Below are positions 26,701 to 33,427 of a stretch of DNA of 64,000 nucleotides, one piece after another. The stretch covers positions 17,663 to 81,662 of the forward strand of contig DDFD01000053.1 of assembly GCA_002337005.1 (NCBI GenBank), in the 5' to 3' direction. Positions within the stretch are counted from its first letter, which is position 1, and each line of letters starts with the position of its first letter. The translations under genes were made by a program, and so were the position numbers. Below the pieces are notes generated by a model that did not search any database, had not been told where the DNA came from, and saw only the letters and a list, made by a program, of their open reading frames with translations. The stretch is from Flavobacteriales bacterium UBA1937. Lineage in GTDB: Bacteria > Bacteroidota > Bacteroidia > Flavobacteriales > Weeksellaceae.

Positions 26701-26958
26701 CAAAAGCGCATCTGGTCTTTCTTTTCTAATGATATGACTAACGAAGGGTAAAGAGATAGGTTCTATATATACCTTATCTGCAATTTCTTTATCCGTCATA
26801 ATTGTAGCAGGATTCGAATTGATCAAAATTACCTTATACCCTTCCTCTTTTAGGGCAAGGCAAGCCTGAGTTCCAGCATAATCAAACTCTGCAGCTTGAC
26901 CGATGATAATTGGCCCACTTCCTATTACTAAAATTGTTTTTATATCTGTACGTTTCAT
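23779..26958 (-). CDS. carB: Carbamoyl-phosphate synthase large subunit
   Basis: A 1059-residue synthetase with two homologous halves, each an ATP-grasp unit: the first begins [27 protein letters not shown], split at about residue 5, and the second [22 protein letters not shown] at about 550. Repeated [20 protein letters not shown] and [20 protein letters not shown] are the catalytic Asn/Arg motifs. The C-terminal MGS-like allosteric domain (about 930-1055) includes [16 protein letters not shown]. It supplies carbamoyl phosphate for pyrimidine and arginine synthesis. Co-oriented with carA (67 bp upstream); length typical. Confidence 0.98.
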   Translation of the reverse strand: [1059 protein letters not shown]

Positions 26959-26970
26959 TTTTATATTGCT

Positions 26971-27025
26971 GAAAATCGGAAATCCGAAATTCTAAGATTT
27001 ATGAGTTATCTAAAATTTGAAATTC
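26971..27025. repeat. 7-bp-period repeat array between carA and carB
   Basis: In exact 7-bp register from 26971: GAAAATC, GGAAATC, CGAAATT, CTAAGAT, TTATGAG, TTATCTA, AAATTTG, AAATTCT. The array fills most of the carA-carB spacer. Confidence 0.6.
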
Positions 27026-28108
27026 TTAATTACTATGAGCTTTAAAATCCTCCATCAATTTGATAAATTCATCAAAAAGATAATTCGCATCTTCAGGACC
27101 AGGGCTAGCTTCGGGATGGTACTGAACTGAGAAACAAGGATGGATTTTGTGCCTGATTCCTTCGTTTGTCCTATCATTAAGAGCTATGTGCGTAACTTCT
27201 AAATCTGTGTTGACTAGAGATTCTTCGTCTATAGCATACCCGTGATTCTGAGAAGTAATGGCCACTTTATTGGTTTTTAAATCTAAAACAGGATGATTAC
27301 CACCTCTATGCCCAAATTTCAGTTTATACGTTTTAGCACCACAGGCTAAACCAATCAATTGATGTCCTAAACAAATTCCAAAAATCGGAACTTTACCAAG
27401 TAACCCCCTAATCATTTCCTGAGCATGTGGTACATCTTGCGGATCACCAGGTCCATTAGAAAGCATAATTCCGTCTGGTTTCATCAGAAGAATCTCTTCT
27501 GCAGTAGTGTCTTGAGAAACCACTACAATATCACAATCTCTGTTTGACAACTCTCTGATGATGCCTAATTTAGAACCAAAATCTACCAAAACTACTTTAT
27601 ACCCTTTTCCAGGAGCAGAATATGGTGTTTTTGTAGAAACTTGTTCTACTTGGTTGGTTGGGAAATTGGTTAATTTCAAATCTTGAATTACTGTTTCAGT
27701 ATCCACATCTGTACTTACGATTTTTCCTTTTACTACTCCTCTGTTTCTAATAATTCTAGTGAGTTTTCTGGTATCAATGCCAGAAATCCCCGAAAGATTT
27801 CTCTTTTTAAATAATTCATCTAAAGACATCTGACTTCTGAAGTTAGAAGGATAATCACAAAGTTCTTTTACGATAAGACCTTTAATAGCAGGCTCTATAC
27901 TTTCAAAATCATCTCTGTTAATCCCATAATTCCCGATGAGTGGATACGTCATACAAACGATTTGTCCACAATAAGAAGGGTCTGATAATAGTTCTTGATA
28001 ACCAGTCATTCCGGTATTAAAAACCACTTCACCTTCCGTTGCGTGATTGACTCCGAAACCTTCGCCAAAGAAAACTTCTCCAGATTCTAAAACTAATTTA
28101 CTTTTCAT
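27026..28108 (-). CDS. carA: Carbamoyl-phosphate synthase small (glutaminase) subunit
   Basis: A 360-residue class I glutamine amidotransferase delivering ammonia to CarB. The N-terminal CPSase domain (LESGEVFFGEGFG, GMTGYQELLSDPSY) is followed by the GATase domain with nucleophile Cys in IFGICLGHQLIGLA and the His-Glu pair in VQYHPEASPGPED. Directly upstream of carB in the same direction. A 187-bp spacer, partly pyrB terminator, separates it from pyrB, which points to separate transcription. Confidence 0.97.
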   Translation of the reverse strand: MKSKLVLESGEVFFGEGFGVNHATEGEVVFNTGMTGYQELLSDPSYCGQIVCMTYPLIGNYGINRDDFESIEPAIKGLIVKELCDYPSNFRSQMSLDELFKKRNLSGISGIDTRKLTRIIRNRGVVKGKIVSTDVDTETVIQDLKLTNFPTNQVEQVSTKTPYSAPGKGYKVVLVDFGSKLGIIRELSNRDCDIVVVSQDTTAEEILLMKPDGIMLSNGPGDPQDVPHAQEMIRGLLGKVPIFGICLGHQLIGLACGAKTYKLKFGHRGGNHPVLDLKTNKVAITSQNHGYAIDEESLVNTDLEVTHIALNDRTNEGIRHKIHPCFSVQYHPEASPGPEDANYLFDEFIKLMEDFKAHSN

Positions 28109-28263
28109 TTTTACTTTTAAGATTTATCTAATCTAATTAAAAAATTTGAACAAAATTATAAAAAATTTACCAAACTAAGATAAAAAATCTTTTAAACTTA
28201 ATTTTGACAGTTATTTTTTACTTTTCAACAATATAACACTATTTATTTTTTTACCCATAAAAA

Positions 28264-28284
28264 ATGAGAGCCGAAAGCTCTCAT
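28264..28284 (-). terminator. Intrinsic terminator of pyrB
   Basis: Perfect 8-bp stem ATGAGAGC / GCTCTCAT with a 5-nt loop and six T on the minus strand, 11 bp after the pyrB stop codon. Confidence 0.88.
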
Positions 28285-28295
28285 CCAGATTGGGA

Positions 28296-29195
28296 TTATT
28301 TTATCTCATCAAACTCGAACGACTGTTTTTCCAGAACGTACTTTAAAATAGCCATCCTCGCAAAAACGCCATTGCTCATTTGTTTGAAAATTCTACTTCT
28401 ACCGCATTCTACCAAATCTGCATCTATTTCTACACCTCTATTTACTGGTGCAGGATGCATTATAATAGCTTTTGGTTTCATTTTTTTCTCACGCTCTTTA
28501 GTAAGTCCATATTTTCTAAGATATTCTGGAGCGGTAAGTTTCATTTTTTCTTGATGCCTTTCGTGCTGAATTCTTAACAACATCAATACATCTACTTCTT
28601 TTATTAAATCCTCAAAAGGAAGATAGGTACCATTTACCAACATAGCTTCATCAAACCAATCTACAGGACCAGAGAAATAAACCTTCGCACCTAATCTTCT
28701 TAATGTGTCTGCATTAGAGTTTGCTACTCTACTGTGTTTTACATCACCTACAATACCAACCTTAAGACCTTTGAAATCTCCAAATTCTTGTTTAATGGTC
28801 ATTATATCTAAAATCGCTTGACTAGGATGATGCCCTATCCCATCTCCAGCATTTACTAGCGCCAAGTTCGCATCTTTTAATTCATCATAATACCTTGTTT
28901 GTTGATGACGAATTACTGCTACATTAATACCAATGGCTTCTAACGTGTTAATAGTATCTAGCAAAGTTTCTCCTTTATTTATAGAGCTCTTGCTTTCATC
29001 AAATTGTACCAAATGTAGACCTAATTTTTTTTCTGCAATTTCAAAACTTACTTTGGTTCTGGTACTATCCTCAAAAAATAAGTTGGCTACAAAAATGTCA
29101 CTTTTTGCTTTCATGATTTTGCCTTCTGCAAAATCAAGTGCATCTTTCAGAATTCCTTGGATGCTGTCTGTGGTTAATCTTGATAATTTAATCAT
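28296..29195 (-). CDS. pyrB: Aspartate carbamoyltransferase catalytic subunit
   Basis: A 299-residue enzyme forming carbamoyl aspartate, the first committed step of pyrimidine synthesis. The carbamoyl-phosphate motif is FFEDSTRTKVSFE (about 41-53), followed by DTINTLEAIGINVAVIRH, NAGDGIGHHPSQAILDI and HPAPVNRGVEID. No pyrI or pyrR gene is adjacent. The 5' region holds a canonical promoter, a leader ORF and an intrinsic terminator just upstream of the start codon, so attenuation is likely. carA and carB lie downstream. Confidence 0.97.
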   Translation of the reverse strand: MIKLSRLTTDSIQGILKDALDFAEGKIMKAKSDIFVANLFFEDSTRTKVSFEIAEKKLGLHLVQFDESKSSINKGETLLDTINTLEAIGINVAVIRHQQTRYYDELKDANLALVNAGDGIGHHPSQAILDIMTIKQEFGDFKGLKVGIVGDVKHSRVANSNADTLRRLGAKVYFSGPVDWFDEAMLVNGTYLPFEDLIKEVDVLMLLRIQHERHQEKMKLTAPEYLRKYGLTKEREKKMKPKAIIMHPAPVNRGVEIDADLVECGRSRIFKQMSNGVFARMAILKYVLEKQSFEFDEIK

Positions 29196-29214
29196 GGCTC
29201 TGTAAAAAAATTAT

Positions 29215-29245
29215 AAAAAAAAACGAAGCCGATACGACTTCGTTT
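29215..29245 (-). terminator. Intrinsic terminator in the pyrB leader (attenuator)
   Basis: Perfect 8-bp stem AAACGAAG / CTTCGTTT with a 9-nt loop, followed on the minus strand by nine T. It points toward pyrB and lies just 19 bp before its ATG. The flanking genes are divergent, so no upstream gene needs this terminator; it can only act on the pyrB transcript. Confidence 0.85.
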
Positions 29246-29247
29246 CA

Positions 29248-29316
29248 TTAAAAAAATATTATTCTTGCGGTTTGAAAACCGGAATTGACTATTGATATGT
29301 AACCGTTAAGTTTCAT
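29248..29316 (-). CDS. Predicted pyrB leader peptide
   Basis: A 22-codon frame starting ATGAAACTTAACGGT and ending in two Phe codons plus TAA, encoding MKLNGYISIVNSGF followed by QTARIIFF. The 3' end is a seven-T run inside the last codons, and the stop codon lies 2 nt before the 5' arm of the terminator hairpin. The ATG is only 5 nt from the -7 box, so the mRNA would be nearly leaderless. The layout resembles the pyrBI leader of Escherichia coli (UTP-sensitive pausing at U-runs coupled to ribosome movement). Translation is inferred only from position. Confidence 0.5.
   Translation of the reverse strand: MKLNGYISIVNSGFQTARIIFF
29268..29281 (-). promoter_or_regulatory. Secondary hairpin in pyrB leader
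   Basis: A perfect CGGTTT / AAACCG stem with a 2-nt loop lies inside the leader ORF, upstream of the terminator, and could act as a pause hairpin; inference. Confidence 0.4.
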
Positions 29317-29321
29317 TGTTG

Positions 29322-29353
29322 CAAATATACGTATAAACTAAAATCTTACAAAA
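29322..29353 (-). promoter_or_regulatory. Promoter of pyrB leader
   Basis: On the minus strand TTTTG (29349-29353) and TATATTTG (29322-29329) are separated by exactly 19 bp, the consensus Bacteroidota -33/-7 arrangement. Transcription would begin close to the leader ATG at 29316. Confidence 0.75.
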
Positions 29354-29402
29354 TTTTTTAAAAAAATTATTTTTCTTTAACATTTTAATTGCAAATTTAG
29401 TA

Positions 29403-29410
29403 TATCTTTG
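29403..29410 (+). promoter_or_regulatory. -7 element of the InsA-like gene
   Basis: TATCTTTG matches TAnnTTTG, 14 bp before the ATG at 29425; the -33 partner is weak. Confidence 0.5.
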
Positions 29411-29424
29411 CTAAAAAAGTATAT

Positions 29425-29844
29425 ATGAAAATTTCTTGCTGCCCTAAATGCGAAAACACAGAAATAGTGAAAAGTGGCATTGTAAAAGGAAAACAAAGGT
29501 TTTTTTGTAGAAATTGCAATTACTATTTCACGGTTAATAAACTCGGTAAAAAGATAGATGATTACTATGTAACCAAAGCCCTACAACTCTATCTAGAAGG
29601 ACTAAGTTTGCGAGAAATAGAACGCATTCTAGGAATATCGCACGTTACGATAAGTTCTTGGATAAAAGAATACAACATTAAGAAGCCTCCACATTCTGAT
29701 TTTCACGCTACTTATAAGGTTTTTAAGCAGAAAGAATTAGCAGAATATATAGAAAAAGAAGAAAATTTAAAGGGAAACGGTCTCATTATTACAGAGTTTG
29801 GAGATAAATTTATGCTCATAAAATGGGAACGTTTTAAAAAATAA
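29425..29844 (+). CDS. InsA/IS1-type zinc-ribbon plus HTH protein, no transposase domain
   Basis: A 139-residue protein. The N terminus has a four-cysteine zinc ribbon (CCPKC at 5-9, CRNC at 28-31) like InsA of IS1 and the IS1595 transposon-derived proteins, then a helix-turn-helix (GLSLREIERILGISHVTISSWIKEY, split at about 59-83). It then ends in about 55 residues that lack any DDE transposase motif, and no inverted repeats or second ORF flank it. It therefore looks domesticated into a DNA-binding regulator. It is divergent from pyrB and lies before the porin/MFS/acs block, so either could be the target. Confidence 0.7.
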   Translation: MKISCCPKCENTEIVKSGIVKGKQRFFCRNCNYYFTVNKLGKKIDDYYVTKALQLYLEGLSLREIERILGISHVTISSWIKEYNIKKPPHSDFHATYKVFKQKELAEYIEKEENLKGNGLIITEFGDKFMLIKWERFKK

Positions 29845-29939
29845 CTATACCTTTTAACAAAGATATATACAAAATTTTTACAGAGTTTTTTTTATTATCA
29901 GTTTAGCTGTGTTAAAATCACAAAAAACTGTTTAAAATT

Positions 29940-31208
29940 ATGAAGAAAACTCAACTAATCCTAGCTGGTATTGCATCTTTATTATTTGGCAATACTTTGT
30001 TCGGACAAGAAAAACCAAAAGAATGGGACGTGAGTCTCTATGGTTTTGCAAGAGCAGATTACATTTTCGATTCTAGAAAATCTGCTTACGTAAGAGAGTA
30101 CAATTTGAATCTTTATCCTCTAGATGTAGCAAAAGACACCAATGGTGAAGATAAAAACGCAACAGGTTCTAGCAACTTTTTATCTGTAGTTTCGAGAATT
30201 GGAGTAAAATTTAAAGGGCCAGATGTTTTTAAAGCAAAAATTTCAGGAAATATAGAAGGGGATTTCTTCGGAAATACAGAAGTTAATGCTGCAACCTCTG
30301 GAACAGGAAGCATAGGCCTTTTTAGGCTAAGACATGCTACCATAAAACTAGATTGGGCTAAAACATCTCTTACATTAGGACAAACTTGGTATCCTACATT
30401 TATTCCTGAGGTTTTCCCTGGTGTTGCAAACTTTAATACGGGAATTATGTTCAATCCTTTTGGTTGGGCTTCACAAATTAGATTCAGACAAAAATTATCT
30501 GAACAAATTTCATTAGATCTGGTAGCTTACAAAGACAGAGAATTCACCGCTTCTTCGGTAACAGGAACAGCACCTAACGCGCCTACATTTAATTCTTCTG
30601 TACCAACACTTCACGGTCAACTTCAATTCAAAAACAAAAAAATAATTGCTGGATTGGGTGCAGAGTATCAATCTTTAAAACCTGTAATAGAATCTGGAGG
30701 TTTAGTTTCTGATGAAAAATTAAATTCTACCACTGTTTTCGGATATTTTAAATATGCAGATGATGCTATTGTTACTAAATTATACGGAATTTCTGGCGGA
30801 AACCTTACTCACCTTGTCATGTTAGGCGGATATGGTAGTTATGCCAATTCAAACGGAATAGATTCTTATAAACCTACTAAAACTACTGCTTTTTGGGTAG
30901 ATATTGCAAGCAATAAACCCAAAATTGCCCCAGGATTATTTGCTGGTTATACGAAAAACAATGGTTTATCAGACGCTGGCTACAAAGCGCTCTATATGAG
31001 AGGTCTCAACGGAACTACAAGAGCAGTAGATAACGTATGGAGAGTATCTGCAAGAGTAGATTTCAAAGAAAATAAATTTAAGCTTTCTCCAGAATTAGAA
31101 TACACTGCTGCAACTTGGGGCGCTATGGATTCTTCTGCCAAAGTAGTTTCGGCTAAAGAAAACGTTGGAAATTTCCGAGCTTTAGTAAGCGCTTCTTATT
31201 CATTCTAA
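29940..31208 (+). CDS. Outer-membrane porin (DcaP-like)
   Basis: A 422-residue protein with a signal peptide (about 1-22, ending FGQ). The rest is alternating beta-strand sequence rich in aromatic residues and Gly, starting WDVSLYGFARADYIFDSRKSAYVREY and ending in LVSASYSF, the typical C-terminal aromatic outer-membrane barrel end. The motifs FSLGQTWYPTFIPEVFP-like (TLGQTWYPTF) resemble DcaP/porin-type proteins. It opens a block with an MHS-type transporter, which suggests it admits the transporter's substrate, for example a small organic acid. Confidence 0.78.
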   Translation: MKKTQLILAGIASLLFGNTLFGQEKPKEWDVSLYGFARADYIFDSRKSAYVREYNLNLYPLDVAKDTNGEDKNATGSSNFLSVVSRIGVKFKGPDVFKAKISGNIEGDFFGNTEVNAATSGTGSIGLFRLRHATIKLDWAKTSLTLGQTWYPTFIPEVFPGVANFNTGIMFNPFGWASQIRFRQKLSEQISLDLVAYKDREFTASSVTGTAPNAPTFNSSVPTLHGQLQFKNKKIIAGLGAEYQSLKPVIESGGLVSDEKLNSTTVFGYFKYADDAIVTKLYGISGGNLTHLVMLGGYGSYANSNGIDSYKPTKTTAFWVDIASNKPKIAPGLFAGYTKNNGLSDAGYKALYMRGLNGTTRAVDNVWRVSARVDFKENKFKLSPELEYTAATWGAMDSSAKVVSAKENVGNFRALVSASYSF

Positions 31209-31239
31209 ATAAAACAATAATTCTAAAAAACAAAATATT

Positions 31240-32823
31240 ATGAGCCATCAATTTAATTCTCAAGCAGAGCATGATGCATACGTAGAAGAACGCAAAAAAA
31301 ACAGTACCATCTGGAGCGTAATCATGGCTTCGTCATTAGGTACAATGATCGAATGGTATGATTTCTATATTTTCGGGAGTTTGGCAGTAGTATTATCTAC
31401 TAAATTTTTCCCAGCAGACAATCCTACCGCAGCATTTTTATCTACACTTGCAACATTTGCAGCGGGATTTGTAGTAAGACCTTTCGGTGCATTATTTTTC
31501 GGAAGATTAGGTGACCTTATTGGTAGAAAATACACCTTCTTGGTTACCTTATTAATTATGGGATTTTCTACTTTTTTAATAGGATGTATTCCTGCGTATG
31601 AAACCATTGGATTTATGGCGCCAGTTCTTGTACTATTATTAAGATTATTACAAGGTTTGGCGTTGGGCGGAGAATATGGTGGTGCTGCAACTTATGTAGC
31701 AGAATATTCTCAACCTCATAGACGTGGATATTGGACTTCTTGGATTCAAACTACTGCTACAATAGGGCTTTTTGTTTCTTTGATTGTCATTTTAGTCACA
31801 AAATCTTCTCTTTCTGCCGAAGAATTTGACAATTGGGGATGGAGAGTTCCGTTTTGGGTTTCTATTTTGATGGTAGGTGTATCTTACATCATTAGAAAAA
31901 ACATGAAAGAATCTCCGCTTTTCGCCAAAGCTAAAAAAGAAGGAAAAACTTCTACCAATCCATTAAAAGAATCTTTCGGGAATAAATATAATTTCAAGTT
32001 TGTATTATTGGCATTATTTGGAGCAGTAATGGGACAAGGTGTAGTCTGGTACACTGGGCAATTCTACGCCATGTCTTTTATGCAAAAAGTAATGAATCTA
32101 GACGGACAACAGGTAGATTCGCTAATGGCAACATCGCTTTTTGTTGCAACACCTTTGTTTGTTTTCTTTGGTTGGTTGTCTGATAAAGTAGGTAGAAAAA
32201 CCATTATGATGGTTGGGATGCTTATTGCCATATTATCTTACAGACCTATCTATGATAAAATGTTTAAACTAGGAGATTATTCTGTAAAACAAGAATTAAC
32301 AGAAAAAGCAACCAAAGAAGCTACTGCTAAAGTTCTAGAAGGAGCAAAAGTAGATTCTGTTTACACTACTCAAAAATTCTATGCAGATGGTGCTGTTTAT
32401 AAAGAAGTAGTAACCAAACATCTTGATAACGGAAAAATAATGCTAGATGAAAAGGGCAAAGACAAAGTAGAAACCAAAATTACCAAAACTGTAGATAGCC
32501 ATACAAAATGGATGCTTGCGTTTTGGGTATTTATACAAGTTGTTTTTGTAACGATGGTTTATGGGCCTATTGCAGCATTCTTAGTAGAAATGTTCCCAAT
32601 CAGAATTAGATATACATCTATGTCTCTGCCATATCATATTGGTAATGGAGTATTCGGAGGATTATTACCAGCAGTAGCAACTTATCTAGTAACATCTGCT
32701 AAAGATGCCGGAAATCCTGAATATTACTTGCAAGGTTTATGGTATCCTATTGTTGTAGCTGGCGTTTGTTTAATCATCGGTATGATTTATCTGGACGGAA
32801 AAGATAGAAATGTAGAGGATTAA
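31240..32823 (+). CDS. MFS transporter of the metabolite:H+ symporter (MHS) family
   Basis: A 527-residue transporter. The N-terminal GTMIEWYDFYIFGSLAVVL and GRLGDLIGRKYTF and LRLLQGLALGGEYGGAATYVAEY are diagnostic of MHS permeases (citrate, alpha-ketoglutarate, proline/betaine). A hydrophilic insertion of about 90 residues (about 335-425, Lys/Glu/Thr-rich) lies between two membrane helices, in the second half of the protein. It follows the porin by 31 bp and precedes the acetate-type activation genes, so it likely imports the acid that the two synthetases activate. Confidence 0.85.
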   Translation: MSHQFNSQAEHDAYVEERKKNSTIWSVIMASSLGTMIEWYDFYIFGSLAVVLSTKFFPADNPTAAFLSTLATFAAGFVVRPFGALFFGRLGDLIGRKYTFLVTLLIMGFSTFLIGCIPAYETIGFMAPVLVLLLRLLQGLALGGEYGGAATYVAEYSQPHRRGYWTSWIQTTATIGLFVSLIVILVTKSSLSAEEFDNWGWRVPFWVSILMVGVSYIIRKNMKESPLFAKAKKEGKTSTNPLKESFGNKYNFKFVLLALFGAVMGQGVVWYTGQFYAMSFMQKVMNLDGQQVDSLMATSLFVATPLFVFFGWLSDKVGRKTIMMVGMLIAILSYRPIYDKMFKLGDYSVKQELTEKATKEATAKVLEGAKVDSVYTTQKFYADGAVYKEVVTKHLDNGKIMLDEKGKDKVETKITKTVDSHTKWMLAFWVFIQVVFVTMVYGPIAAFLVEMFPIRIRYTSMSLPYHIGNGVFGGLLPAVATYLVTSAKDAGNPEYYLQGLWYPIVVAGVCLIIGMIYLDGKDRNVED

Positions 32824-32858
32824 TTAGATGGATGTGAAATGATAGATGTGAGAAATTT
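32824..32858. repeat. 7-bp-period repeat array after MFS gene
   Basis: Heptads in register: TTAGATG, GATGTGA, AATGATA, GATGTGA, GAAATTT. The unit GATGTGA recurs after 14 bp. Confidence 0.5.
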
Positions 32859-32942
32859 AACACTAAAAAAAGTATCACAAATCTAAACTTCTACAACTCA
32901 ACAAAATTTTAAAAATTTTCACTAACTTTAAAAAACAAAAAA

Positions 32943-33170
32943 ATGGACGCAATAAAAAAAATATTAGGTATCGTTTGGCTAGCATTGGCAGCAGCAGTAG
33001 CCTACTTTGGGCTTACCGTTTTAGGAATTCCAAAAATTACATCTGGCAAACAAGAAGACCTTGTTTTTGGGATTATTATTGTATTTGTATTAATGCCAAT
33101 TGTAGTAGGCGGATTGGCTGTTTTCGGATGGTATGCCCTAAATGGCGAATATTCTGCTAACAAAAAATAA
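32943..33170 (+). CDS. Small two-TM membrane protein (DUF6814-like)
   Basis: A 75-residue protein with two membrane helices (ILGIVWLALAAAVAYFGLTV and LVFGIIIVFVLMPIVVGGLA) and a short charged C terminus (GWYALNGEYSANKK). The pattern resembles small proteins found beside MFS transporters in flavobacteria (DUF6814); I recall this family only moderately well. It may be an accessory subunit of the transporter. A terminator follows 8 bp downstream. Confidence 0.6.
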   Translation: MDAIKKILGIVWLALAAAVAYFGLTVLGIPKITSGKQEDLVFGIIIVFVLMPIVVGGLAVFGWYALNGEYSANKK

Positions 33171-33178
33171 ATGATTAT

Positions 33179-33217
33179 AGATGGTTGATATTTGAAGGTT
33201 TCATTTATCAACCATCT
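33179..33217 (+). terminator. Intrinsic terminator after the DUF6814-like gene
   Basis: A 12-bp stem AGATGGTTGATA / TATCAACCATCT with a 15-nt loop, then a T-rich tail. Confidence 0.75.
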
Positions 33218-33232
33218 TTTTATTTTATCATT

Positions 33233-33427
33233 ATGAAAAAAAGACACGAACAAAAATTGGTTATTCTAAGTGTAGTACTTTTTGTACTATTCAATGCACC
33301 AGTTTTGCTCTTGTTTAATAAAATTGAAAACTATTTTGGACTTCCATTCATCTACGTTTACATTTTCGGGATTTGGTTATTATCTGTAGTTTTTTCATTT
33401 ATAATCTTCAAGAAATTTGATGAATAG
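33233..33427 (+). CDS. Small two-TM protein preceding the SSS-kinase
   Basis: A 64-residue protein: MKKRHEQKL then two hydrophobic helices (VILSVVLFVLFNAPVLLLF and IYVYIFGIWLLSVVFSFIIF). I chose the Met at 33233 because upstream codons overlap the terminator of the previous gene. It overlaps the start of the SSS-kinase gene by 8 bp, so translation is probably coupled. Small proteins of this kind precede SSS symporters in acetate-permease operons (YjcH-like and DUF3311 proteins), although I see no strict match. Confidence 0.65.
   Translation: MKKRHEQKLVILSVVLFVLFNAPVLLLFNKIENYFGLPFIYVYIFGIWLLSVVFSFIIFKKFDE

Noticed and set aside
28109..28263. Fifteen-codon frame with Lys-rich peptide in the pyrB-carA spacer
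   Set aside because: It starts in the T tail of the pyrB terminator, has no promoter and no following hairpin, so it does not resemble the pyrB leader arrangement.
29425..29844. Intact IS1-type insertion sequence
   Set aside because: Only the InsA-like part is present; no transposase ORF, inverted repeats or target duplication are visible.
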